From assembly GCA_003224075.1 (NCBI GenBank), contig QHYF01000041.1:1-10386 (forward strand): DNA of 10,386 bases. Reading direction: 5' to 3'. This stretch comes from Acidobacteriota bacterium (GTDB lineage: Bacteria > Acidobacteriota > Terriglobia > Acidiferrales > UBA7541). Positions 1 through 5,900 of the stretch are shown piece after piece (the stretch's first letter is position 1; every line of letters starts with the position of its first letter). Below the pieces are notes generated by a model, which saw only the letters and a program-made list of their open reading frames with translations, ran no database searches and was not told the DNA's origin. A program made the translations under genes and the position numbers.

Positions 1-627
1 CCGTGGAAGTCCCGGTGGTATGCCGACAAGGACTACGCCGATCTGCTTCACGAAGACGTGAAATTGCGCAAGGAGCTGAAGGAAAAGCTGAAGAGCGCGG
101 GCATCAGCTCGATTGACATCGAACGCGCGGCCAACAAACTGGTCGTGCGCATCTACACCGCGCGGCCGGGCATCATCATCGGGCGCAAGGGCGCGGAGAT
201 CGACAAGCTCAAGCAGGAAGTGCAGAAGCGCACCAAACGCGAAGTGCATATCGACATTCAGGAAGTGCACCGCCCGGAACTCGACGCGCAACTGGTGGCG
301 GAGTCGATTGCGTTGCAGCTCGAAAAGCGCGTGGCCTTTCGCCGCGCAATGCGCAAGGCAGTGGATTCGGCGCTGCGTTTCGGTTGCAAGGGGATCAAAG
401 TGCGTGTGGCGGGGCGTTTGAATGGCGCTGAAATCGCGCGCAAAGAATGGTACCTACAGGGGCGGCTGCCGCTGCAGACGCTGCGCGCGGACATCGATTT
501 CGGCTTCGCGCAGGCCTATACCACCTACGGCGTCATCGGCGTGAAGTGCTGGGTCTATCAGGGCGAAAACGTTCCGAAGCGCGCTTCGAAGATTCAGAAC
601 GAACGCGAAACTGCAGCAGTGGCGTAA
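1..627 (+). CDS. rpsC: 30S ribosomal protein S3, 5'-truncated by window edge
   Basis: S3 sits on the 30S head at the mRNA entry channel and takes part in mRNA unwinding and subunit assembly. The frame is open from base 1 and begins PWKSRWYADKDYADLLHED, which aligns with about residue 17 of typical S3, so roughly 16 N-terminal residues lie upstream; 208 residues are visible. The type II KH domain is clear, with its GRKG loop at visible residues 61-64 after ARPGIII. The C-terminal half has the family segments RVAGRLNGAEIAR, EWYLQGRLPLQTLRADID and YGVIGVKCWVYQGE. The valine codon GTG at 58 is internal and should not be taken as the start. Seventy-six bases separate the stop from rplP, wide for this cluster. 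The order S3-L16-L29-S17 is that of the classic S10 operon. Confidence 0.98.
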   Translation, partial: PWKSRWYADKDYADLLHEDVKLRKELKEKLKSAGISSIDIERAANKLVVRIYTARPGIIIGRKGAEIDKLKQEVQKRTKREVHIDIQEVHRPELDAQLVAESIALQLEKRVAFRRAMRKAVDSALRFGCKGIKVRVAGRLNGAEIARKEWYLQGRLPLQTLRADIDFGFAQAYTTYGVIGVKCWVYQGENVPKRASKIQNERETAAVA

Positions 628-703
628 GAGCAAAGAGCAAGGACAAGATTGTTGGACCTGACGCGGTCGGGCCCACGCGTGAAGAGGAAGCGAGAACAGA
701 ACG
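628..703 (+). other. rpsC-rplP spacer, 76 nt
   Basis: This spacer is unusually long for the S3-L16 junction, where genes normally abut. It begins with a directly repeated AGAGCAA (627-633 and 634-640). It holds one weak inverted repeat, ACGCG at 661-665 with CGCGT at 676-680 around a ten-base loop, and the purine-rich GAGGAAG that probably serves rplP. I see no plausible promoter hexamers and no small gene. Confidence 0.5.
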
Positions 704-1120
704 ATGTTGATGCCGAAAAAGGTGAAGTATCGGAAGCAGATGCGCGGGCGCCGCAAGGGCAAGGCGTGGCGCGGCGGAGAGCTGTCGTTCGGCGAATACG
801 GGCTGAAGGCCATGGAATGCGCGTGGATCACCGACCGGCAGATTGAAGCGTCGCGCGTGGCCATCACGCGGTTCATCAAGCGCGGCGGAAAATTGTGGAT
901 CCGGATCTTTCCGGACAAGCCGTTCACCAAGAAGCCCGCGGAAACGCGCATGGGCAAAGGCAAAGGCGCGCCGGAGCGCTGGGTGGCGGTAGTGAAGCCG
1001 GGACGAATCATGTTTGAAATGGCGGGAATCGACGAAGCGACGGCCAAGGAAGCGCTCGGACTGGCAGCGCACAAGCTGCCGATTCCGACGAAGTTCGTCT
1101 CCCGCGCGGGAGGGTTCTAG
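704..1120 (+). CDS. rplP: 50S ribosomal protein L16
   Basis: L16 binds 23S rRNA near the peptidyl-transferase centre and the A-site tRNA elbow and is a late assembly protein of the 50S subunit. The product is 138 residues, a normal length, and starts MLMPKKVKYRKQMRGR as most bacterial L16 do. Further family segments are GLKAMECAWITDRQIEASR (residues 33-51), RFIKRGGKLWIRIFPDKP (56-73) and the basic, glycine-rich TRMGKGKGAPERWVAVVKPG (81-100). An in-frame ATG at 710 would remove only two residues; the ATG at 704 fits the conserved MLMPK N-terminus. A purine-rich GAGGAAG lies about 13 nt upstream. The rpmC start follows the stop by only 2 nt. Confidence 0.98.
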   Translation: MLMPKKVKYRKQMRGRRKGKAWRGGELSFGEYGLKAMECAWITDRQIEASRVAITRFIKRGGKLWIRIFPDKPFTKKPAETRMGKGKGAPERWVAVVKPGRIMFEMAGIDEATAKEALGLAAHKLPIPTKFVSRAGGF

Positions 1121-1122
1121 CG

Positions 1123-1353
1123 ATGCCGCGGCGAATTGAGAAAATCCGCGAAGCAGGTAAGGATGAATTGCAGGCGCAGCACAAAGAGTTGACCGAGCAG
1201 ATTTTCCGGCTGCGCTTTCAGCTCACCACCGGGCAAGCGGAAGCGCTGAAGCGCCTGCGCGAAGCCAAGAAAGATCTGGCGCGGGTCAATACGCTCCTGC
1301 GCGCCCAGGAATTGTCGGCCGCTTCGCGGCCGCAAGTGGTGGGGAAGGCGTAA
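1123..1353 (+). CDS. rpmC: 50S ribosomal protein L29
   Basis: L29 is a small helical-hairpin protein on the 50S surface next to the peptide exit tunnel, near the docking site for trigger factor and SRP. The product is 76 residues, slightly longer than the usual 60-70. The core LTEQIFRLRFQLTTGQAEAL and the following LREAKKDLARVNTLLRAQE match the two antiparallel helices of the family. The extra length is at the N-terminus (MPRRIEKIREAGKDE) and in a short C-terminal tail. The ribosome-binding sequence GGGAGGG lies within the last codons of rplP, and the start is 2 nt past the rplP stop, so translation is probably coupled. Its stop overlaps the rpsQ start by one base (TAATG). Confidence 0.96.
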   Translation: MPRRIEKIREAGKDELQAQHKELTEQIFRLRFQLTTGQAEALKRLREAKKDLARVNTLLRAQELSAASRPQVVGKA

Positions 1354-1646
1354 TGACAACCGAAACACAAAGCGCAGCGGCCGCCGAGCGTGGCCAGCGC
1401 ACCGTGCTCACCGGCAAAGTGACCAGCGCGAAGATGGAGAAGACAATCGTGGTCGAGGTGCAACGGCTGGTGAAGCACCCGAAGTACCGCCGCGTGGTGC
1501 GCATCTCGAAGAGGTTCTACGCGCACGACGAAAAGCGCCAGGCCAAGGCCGGCGACACCGTGCGCATCGTGGCCTCGCGCCCGCTTTCAAAGCTGAAGCG
1601 CTGGCGGTTGAAGGAAGTGCTGACGCCGAAGGCGTCGGCCAAGTAA
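1353..1646 (+). CDS. rpsQ: 30S ribosomal protein S17
   Basis: S17 is a primary 16S rRNA-binding protein of OB fold that organises the 5' domain of the small subunit. The 97-residue product carries TVLTGKVTSAKMEKTIVVEV (residues 17-36), the basic KHPKYRRVVRISKRFYAHDE stretch (41-60) and the signature GDTVRIVASRPLSKLKRWRL (67-86). Residues 1-16 form an Ala/Glu/Thr-rich extension relative to the roughly 84-residue enteric protein; such N-terminal variation is common in S17. The ATG shares a base with the rpmC stop (TAATG), which implies translational coupling by termination-reinitiation. A gap of 21 nt follows before rplN. Confidence 0.97.
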   Translation: MTTETQSAAAAERGQRTVLTGKVTSAKMEKTIVVEVQRLVKHPKYRRVVRISKRFYAHDEKRQAKAGDTVRIVASRPLSKLKRWRLKEVLTPKASAK

Positions 1647-1667
1647 GAGGGACAGGGGAGCATACCA

Positions 1668-2036
1668 ATGATTCAGATGCGAACCTGGCTGACGGTGGCC
1701 GACAATTCCGGCGCGCGCAAGCTGACGTGCATTATGCCGGTGGGCGGCGACGCGGGATTGCAGGCTGGCCTCGGCGACGTCATCACTGCCGCGGTAAAGG
1801 AAGCAACACCGGAAAGCCAGGTCAAAAAAGGAAGCGTGGTAAAGGCGGTTGTGGTGCGGATGAGGAAAGAGCGGCGGCGCAAGGACGGCACGTACATCCG
1901 GTTCGATGACAACGCTGCGGTGCTGATCAACGATGCGGGCGAACCTGTTGGTACGCGCGTGTTCGGCCCAGTGGCGCGCGAATTGCGCGAAAAGAAATTC
2001 ACCAAGATCGTTTCGCTGGCTCCGGAGGTTTGGTAA
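1668..2036 (+). CDS. rplN: 50S ribosomal protein L14
   Basis: L14 is a very conserved five-stranded beta-barrel protein of the 50S subunit. It contributes to the intersubunit bridge with helix 44 of 16S rRNA and is the binding site of the silencing factor RsfS. The product has the standard length of 122 residues and starts MIQMRTWLTVADNSGARKL. Other family segments are GDVITAAVKEATPE, KKGSVVKAVVVRMRKERRRK and GTYIRFDDNAAVLIND. The C-terminus ends in Val-Trp where most L14 end in Val-Leu. A good ribosome-binding site (CAGGGGAG) precedes the ATG by about 8 nt. This is the first gene of the spc-type block, but no promoter is visible in the 21-nt gap before it, so read-through from the S10-type genes is likely. 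Confidence 0.98.
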   Translation: MIQMRTWLTVADNSGARKLTCIMPVGGDAGLQAGLGDVITAAVKEATPESQVKKGSVVKAVVVRMRKERRRKDGTYIRFDDNAAVLINDAGEPVGTRVFGPVARELREKKFTKIVSLAPEVW

Positions 2037-2039
2037 GCC

Positions 2040-2393
2040 ATGACACTCAGACACGAAAGAGCCGAGCGGCACACGATTCAAATCCGCAAGGGCGACAACG
2101 TGAAGGTGATTGGCGGCAAAGACGCCGGCAAGAGCGGGCGCGTGCTTTCCGTCAACGCGGCAAAGAATACTGTTGTCGTGGAACACGTCGGCATCATCAA
2201 GCGGCACACGCGTCCGAATCCCTCGAAAAATATCAAGGGCGGGATCATCGAGAAGGAAGCCGGGATCAACGTTTCGAACGTGATGGTCGTCTGCGGGAGC
2301 TGCGGCAAGCACACGCGCATCGGCCACACCATTCTGCCGGACAGCACCAAAGTGCGCAGTTGCCGGCACTGCAACGCGACACTGGACAAGTAA
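2040..2393 (+). CDS. rplX: 50S ribosomal protein L24, four-cysteine form
   Basis: L24 initiates 50S assembly by binding the 5' end of 23S rRNA and later lies at the tunnel exit. The 117-residue product has the KOW motif at about residues 15-45 (IRKGDNVKVIGGKDAGKSGR), followed by HVGIIKRHTRPN and KGGIIEKEAGINVSNVMVV. C85, C88, C108 and C111 form two CxxC pairs on the C-terminal segment, a zinc-ribbon arrangement found in many but not all bacterial L24. The start is 3 nt after rplN, and its Shine-Dalgarno GGAGGT is inside the last codons of rplN, so coupling is likely. The N-terminal ten residues are longer than in enteric L24. Confidence 0.97.
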   Translation: MTLRHERAERHTIQIRKGDNVKVIGGKDAGKSGRVLSVNAAKNTVVVEHVGIIKRHTRPNPSKNIKGGIIEKEAGINVSNVMVVCGSCGKHTRIGHTILPDSTKVRSCRHCNATLDK

Positions 2394-2414
2394 AGGACGG
2401 GTTTAAGAAAGGCC

Positions 2415-2972
2415 ATGAAGAGCCGATTGCAGGAAAAATACCGGAGTGAGACGGTGCCCACGCTGATGAAGCGCTTTGGCTGGAAGAACGTAATGGCTGT
2501 GCCCAAGTTGCAGAAAATCACGGTTAACATCGGGCTCGGCGAAGCCAGCCAGAACGTGAAGCTGCTGGACACCGCGGCACAGGAACTCGGCCAGATCACC
2601 GGGCAGAAAGCCGTGATCACGCGGGCGAAGAAGTCCATCGCGAACTTCAAGATTCGCAGAGGCATGCCCATCGGCTGCGCGGTGACGTTGCGCGGCGACC
2701 ACATGTACGAATTTCTCGACCGCTTGTGCAATGTGGTGCTGCCGCGCGTGCGCGACTTCCGGGGGTTGCCTTCGAATGCCTTCGACGGCCGCGGGAACTA
2801 CACTCTCGGGCTGAAGGACCAGCTCGTGTTTCCGGAGATCGATTACACGCGCGTGGACAAGATCAAGGGCATGAACATCACGCTCACGACCAGCGCGAAG
2901 AACGATGAGCAGGGCCGCGAGCTGCTGAAAGGGCTCGGGGTTCCGCTCCGGGAAAAAGGGGTGGCGCAATAA
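2415..2972 (+). CDS. rplE: 50S ribosomal protein L5
   Basis: L5 binds 5S rRNA, helps form the central protuberance of the 50S subunit and contacts the P-site tRNA and S13. The 185-residue product has normal length. It shows VPKLQKITVNIGLG (residues 29-42), the signature region ITGQKAVITRAKKSIANFKI (61-80), MPIGCAVTLRGDHMYEFLDR (84-103), RDFRGL (113-118) and GNYTLGLKDQLVFPEIDY (127-144). A modest ribosome-binding sequence AAAGG lies 4-8 nt upstream of the ATG. The stop is followed with no gap by the rpsN start (TAAATG). In Escherichia coli S8 represses the spc operon at the rplE start; I cannot recognise the S8-binding hairpin here. Confidence 0.98.
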   Translation: MKSRLQEKYRSETVPTLMKRFGWKNVMAVPKLQKITVNIGLGEASQNVKLLDTAAQELGQITGQKAVITRAKKSIANFKIRRGMPIGCAVTLRGDHMYEFLDRLCNVVLPRVRDFRGLPSNAFDGRGNYTLGLKDQLVFPEIDYTRVDKIKGMNITLTTSAKNDEQGRELLKGLGVPLREKGVAQ

Positions 2973-3158
2973 ATGGCACGCACAGCAAAAATCGCCAAGA
3001 CGCTCAAGAAGCCCAAGTTCAAGGTGCGCATACGCAACCGCTGCCGCGTTTGCGGCCGGGCCCGCGGATATATCCGCAAGTTTCAGATGTGCAGAATCTG
3101 TTTTCGCGGCATGGCGCTGCGCGGAGAAATCCCCGGCGTCGTGAAAGCGAGCTGGTAG
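2973..3158 (+). CDS. rpsN: 30S ribosomal protein S14, short zinc-binding (type Z) form
   Basis: S14 assembles late into the 30S head and contacts 16S rRNA near S3 and S10. The 61-residue length and the four cysteines C24, C27, C40 and C43 (CRVC and CRIC) identify the zinc-binding C+ form, not the roughly 100-residue zinc-free form. The C-terminal GMALRGEIPGVVKASW is the family signature. It is translated directly after rplE, the ATG following the TAA without spacing. The C+ form is thought to be ancestral, and genomes that also carry a C- copy induce that copy under zinc limitation; no second copy is visible in this window. Confidence 0.98.
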   Translation: MARTAKIAKTLKKPKFKVRIRNRCRVCGRARGYIRKFQMCRICFRGMALRGEIPGVVKASW

Positions 3159-3176
3159 GAGCCCATTAGGAGAACT

Positions 3177-3575
3177 ATGCAGACGGATCCCATTGCCGAT
3201 TTTCTGACGCGCCTCCGCAACGCAGCGGCCGCTAAGCACCAGCGCGTCGATGTTCCGGTCTCGAGGCTGAAAACAGAGATCGCGCGCATTCTGAAGGAAG
3301 AGGGCTACATTTCGACGTACAAGCTGGTGGAGGAAAGCAAGACGCGCAAGATGCTGCGCGTTTTCCTGAAGTACACGCCGGACCGGCGCAGCGTGATCAC
3401 CGGCATGAAGCGGATTTCCCGTCCGGGGGCGCGGGCATATCGCGGTGCGACCGAGATTCGGCCGGTCGTGGGCGGGCTAGGCATCAGCATATTGACCACT
3501 CCGAAGGGATTAATGAGCGGCCGCGCGGCGCGCAAGGCCAAGCTCGGCGGCGAGATTCTTTGCGAAGTCTGGTAG
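3177..3575 (+). CDS. rpsH: 30S ribosomal protein S8
   Basis: S8 binds helix 21 of 16S rRNA and nucleates the central domain of the small subunit; in enteric bacteria it also represses translation of the spc operon. The 132-residue product begins MQTDPIADFLTRLRNA, has the central SRPGARAY (residues 81-88) and carries the RNA-binding C-terminal signature GLGISILTTPKGLMSG (100-115), ending GGEILCEVW. The ATG is preceded by TTAGGAGAA at good spacing. The gap from rpsN is 18 nt. A 31-nt gap to rplF follows. No sign of truncation or unusual composition is seen. Confidence 0.98.
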   Translation: MQTDPIADFLTRLRNAAAAKHQRVDVPVSRLKTEIARILKEEGYISTYKLVEESKTRKMLRVFLKYTPDRRSVITGMKRISRPGARAYRGATEIRPVVGGLGISILTTPKGLMSGRAARKAKLGGEILCEVW

Positions 3576-3606
3576 TCAGTACTTCTAGCCAAGGAAGATA
3601 GAAAAG

Positions 3607-4158
3607 ATGTCACGTATCGGACACAAACCAATTCCAGTGCCCTCGGGCGTGAAGATCGCGGTGCAGGGTGGCAAGGTCGACGTGCAGGGACCGAAGGGGA
3701 AGCTCTCGGTGGCCGTGCCGCAAGGCATCACCTTTCAGCAGAAAGATGGCGTGCTGACCGCCACGCGCGCGACGGAAGATCACCGCGCGCTGCACGGTCT
3801 TGCTCGCGCGCTGGTCGCCAACGCCGTGCATGGTGTGACCTCGGGCTTCAAGAAAGAGCTGGACATCGTGGGCGTGGGCTATCGCGCTGAGCTGAAGGGC
3901 AAAAAGATTTCCTTCGCGCTTGGCAAGTCCCATCCAATCGAATTCCCGATTCCGGAAGGCATTCAGGTTGCGGTGGAAAAGCAGACGCACATCATCGTGA
4001 GCGGCGCGGACAAGGGCCAGGTCGGACAGGTTGCCGCGGACATGCGCTCGCTGCGGCCACCGGACCCTTACAAGCAGAAGGGCGTTCGCATCACTGGCGA
4101 GCGGCTGAAGAAAAAAGCCGGCAAGGCGGGAGCGAAGGCCGGCGGCGCCGCGAGTTAA
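3607..4158 (+). CDS. rplF: 50S ribosomal protein L6
   Basis: L6 lies near the sarcin-ricin loop and the factor-binding site of the 50S subunit, beside L7/L12. The 183-residue product contains two repeated alpha/beta domains, about residues 1-80 and 81-170. It starts MSRIGHKPIPVPSGV, has VDVQGPKGKL near residue 24 and SGFKKELDIVGVGYRAELKG at 79-98, and carries the family signature PDPYKQKGVR at 152-161. The C-terminal tail GERLKKKAGKAGAKAGG is lysine- and glycine-rich, as is common. AAGGAAGA upstream serves as ribosome-binding site. The stop codon is followed directly by GGAG, the binding site for rplR. Confidence 0.98.
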   Translation: MSRIGHKPIPVPSGVKIAVQGGKVDVQGPKGKLSVAVPQGITFQQKDGVLTATRATEDHRALHGLARALVANAVHGVTSGFKKELDIVGVGYRAELKGKKISFALGKSHPIEFPIPEGIQVAVEKQTHIIVSGADKGQVGQVAADMRSLRPPDPYKQKGVRITGERLKKKAGKAGAKAGGAAS

Positions 4159-4170
4159 GGAGAAGAAACA

Positions 4171-4551
4171 GTGGCAACGATACGAGTTCGCAAACTGTCA
4201 CGCGATTTGCACCGCCAGCGCGTCCACGCGCGAGTGCGCACCAAGGTCGACGGTACAGCGGAGCGACCACGCTTGTCCGTGTACCGTTCGCTCGGCCACA
4301 TTTACGCCCAGGTGATCGACGACCGTTCGGGCAAGACGCTGGTTTCCGCCAGCTCGGTCGACGCCGAAACAAAAAAGAATTTGAAGGGCGGCGGCAACAT
4401 CGCGGCGGCGAAAGTGATCGGCAAGGTCGTCGCCGAGCGCGCCAAGGCTGCCGGTGTGAGCAAAGTAGTGTTCGACCGCGGCGGGTACAAATATCACGGC
4501 CGCGTCAAGGCGCTCGCGGATGCGGCGCGGGAAGCGGGGTTACAGTTCTAA
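4171..4551 (+). CDS. rplR: 50S ribosomal protein L18 (GTG start)
   Basis: L18 binds 5S rRNA together with L5 and carries it into the central protuberance of the 50S subunit. The 126-residue product shows the N-terminal basic region, ERPRLSVYRSLGHIYAQVID (residues 31-50), and the signature VFDRGGYKYHGRVKALADAA (100-119), ending EAGLQF. The start is GTG, chosen because AAGGAG sits about 8 nt upstream directly after the rplF stop and because the resulting MATIRVRKLSRD fits L18 N-termini. The rpsE start codon follows the stop by 4 nt. Confidence 0.97.
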   Translation: MATIRVRKLSRDLHRQRVHARVRTKVDGTAERPRLSVYRSLGHIYAQVIDDRSGKTLVSASSVDAETKKNLKGGGNIAAAKVIGKVVAERAKAAGVSKVVFDRGGYKYHGRVKALADAAREAGLQF

Positions 4552-4555
4552 GCTT

Positions 4556-5131
4556 ATGTCGAAGCAAATTCTGCGAGACAGTCTAGCGGTGCGACGGCTT
4601 CTGGAGGTGAATCCTTCGGATTTGAAGGACGACGTGATCGCCATCAACCGTGTCACGAAGGTAGTGAAGGGCGGCAAGAACCTCAGTTTCTCCGCGTTGG
4701 TGGTTGTCGGCGACAATCACGGCCATGCCGGTTTCGGCATGGGCAAGGCGCGCGAAGTGCCTATGGCCATCAAGAAGGGCATCGAGCAGGCGAAGAAGAA
4801 CCTGATCAAGCTGAACTTGAAGGGTTCGACGATTCCGCATCAGGTTTTGGGGCGTTACGGCTCGGCGCAGGTGCTGCTGAAACCGGCGTCGGAAGGCACG
4901 GGCGTCATTGCTGGCGGCCCGGTGCGCAAGGTGATGCAAGTGGCGGGGATTACCAACGTGCTGACAAAATCGATCGGCACATCAAATCCCCACAACGTCG
5001 TTAAGGCCACCTTCGCGGCGCTGCTCAGCTTGAAGGATGCGGCGCAGGTCGCGGAGACGCGTTCCAAGACGTTGGACGAAATCAGCGGCAGGCCATCCAA
5101 GGAAAAAGCCGCCGCGACTGAGAGCAACTGA
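4556..5131 (+). CDS. rpsE: 30S ribosomal protein S5
   Basis: S5 forms part of the mRNA entry channel with S3 and S4 and affects decoding accuracy. The product is 191 residues from the ATG chosen here. The double-stranded-RNA-binding-like domain begins at LKDDVIAINRVTKVVKGGKN (residues 23-42) and continues with FSALVVVGD and GFGMGKAREVPMAIKKGIEQ (59-78). The C-terminal domain includes GTGVIAGGPVRKVMQVAGI (114-132) and GTSNPHNVVKATFAAL (141-156). The ATG lies 4 nt after the rplR stop but has no clear Shine-Dalgarno. An in-frame ATG at 4520 would overlap rplR by 32 nt and add 12 residues with no family counterpart. A TTG at 4622 behind GGAGGTG is a shorter alternative. The stop overlaps the rpmD start (TGATG). 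Confidence 0.95.
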   Translation: MSKQILRDSLAVRRLLEVNPSDLKDDVIAINRVTKVVKGGKNLSFSALVVVGDNHGHAGFGMGKAREVPMAIKKGIEQAKKNLIKLNLKGSTIPHQVLGRYGSAQVLLKPASEGTGVIAGGPVRKVMQVAGITNVLTKSIGTSNPHNVVKATFAALLSLKDAAQVAETRSKTLDEISGRPSKEKAAATESN

Positions 5132-5340
5132 TGCCGGGCCAAAAGAAATCCGGAGCGAAGAGCGCCGGGACGGTAAAGATCAAGTGGGTGGTCAGCTTTA
5201 TCGGCTGCACCGATGACATGCGTCAAACAATTCGCGGCCTCGGCTTGCGGAGAATGCATCAGGTGGTGGAGCGTCAGGACACGCCGGCGGTGCGCGGCAT
5301 GATTCACAAAGTGCGGCACCTCGTGGAAGTGGTGGAGTAG
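5131..5340 (+). CDS. rpmD: 50S ribosomal protein L30
   Basis: L30 is a small ferredoxin-like-fold protein on the 50S subunit; some bacterial lineages lack it. The 69-residue product has the core VKIKWVVSFIGCTDDMRQTI, then RGLGLRRMHQVVERQDTPAV, ending GMIHKVRHLVEVVE. Residues 1-13 (MPGQKKSGAKSAG) extend the usual 58-60-residue protein at the N-terminus. The ATG shares its first base with the rpsE stop, which implies reinitiation by the same ribosomes. The stop is 4 nt from rplO, and GGAG within its last codons is the rplO ribosome-binding site. Confidence 0.95.
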   Translation: MPGQKKSGAKSAGTVKIKWVVSFIGCTDDMRQTIRGLGLRRMHQVVERQDTPAVRGMIHKVRHLVEVVE

Positions 5341-5344
5341 AGCG

Positions 5345-5881
5345 ATGGCGAAAAAAGTTTCACGCAGCCCGAAAGGGACCCGCAAGCGCGGTCAGCACAA
5401 GCCGGCGGCGCCCGCTTCAAGCGCGCGCGGCTCTTTCACGCTTGCGAATTTGCATCCTCCCGCGGGCTCGCGCAAGAGGAAAGTCCGCGTTGGCCGCGGG
5501 ATGGGCTCCAAGCTCGGAAAAACGGCCGGATCGGGCAACAAGGGACAGAAGTCGCGTCGCGGTTATTCACGCCGCCGCGGCTTTGAGGGCGGCCAGATGC
5601 CGCTGCACCGGCGCATGCCGAAGCGTGGCTTTCACAATCCGTTTGGCGTGACCTACTCGGTTGTGAACCTGGCCGAATTGAATGTTTTTCCGGCTGGCGA
5701 AACGGTGACCCCGGAATTGCTCCGCGCCCACGGCTTTGTCCGCCGTGCCGCGGACCCCATCAAGGTCCTCGGCGATGGCGAGTTGACCAACAAGCTGGCG
5801 ATTCACGCGCATGCGTTCAGCGCGTCGGCAAAAGAAAAGATTACCAAGGCGGGCGGCACGTTCGAGGTTATGGCGCAGTAG
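5345..5881 (+). CDS. rplO: 50S ribosomal protein L15 with N-terminal extension
   Basis: L15 binds 23S rRNA through a long basic arm and is needed for late 50S assembly. The 178-residue product carries the family core from about residue 31: FTLANLHPPAGSRKRKVRVG, then GKTAGSGNKGQKSRRGYSRR, GFEGGQMPLHRRMPKRGFHN, a globular C-terminal domain and the ending FEVMAQ. Typical L15 begins near MxLxxLxPxxGSRK, so about 29 residues rich in Lys, Arg, Ala and Ser are extra here. No ATG or GTG near residue 31 offers a shorter start, and the ATG at 5345 has GGAG 8 nt upstream, so the extension is probably real. Tight spacing on both sides (4 and 19 nt) supports co-translation with rpmD and secY. Confidence 0.97.
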   Translation: MAKKVSRSPKGTRKRGQHKPAAPASSARGSFTLANLHPPAGSRKRKVRVGRGMGSKLGKTAGSGNKGQKSRRGYSRRRGFEGGQMPLHRRMPKRGFHNPFGVTYSVVNLAELNVFPAGETVTPELLRAHGFVRRAADPIKVLGDGELTNKLAIHAHAFSASAKEKITKAGGTFEVMAQ

Positions 5882-5900
5882 ATAGTCGCAGGAAACACGC

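Noticed and set aside
58..60. GTG at 58 as the start of rpsC
   Set aside because: The frame is open to base 1 and the upstream codons match conserved S3 sequence, so the gene is cut by the window edge.
2403..3239. A 278-codon open frame on the minus strand opposite rplE and rpsN
   Set aside because: The opposite strand encodes full-length L5 and S14 with all signature residues; the antisense product shows no domain.
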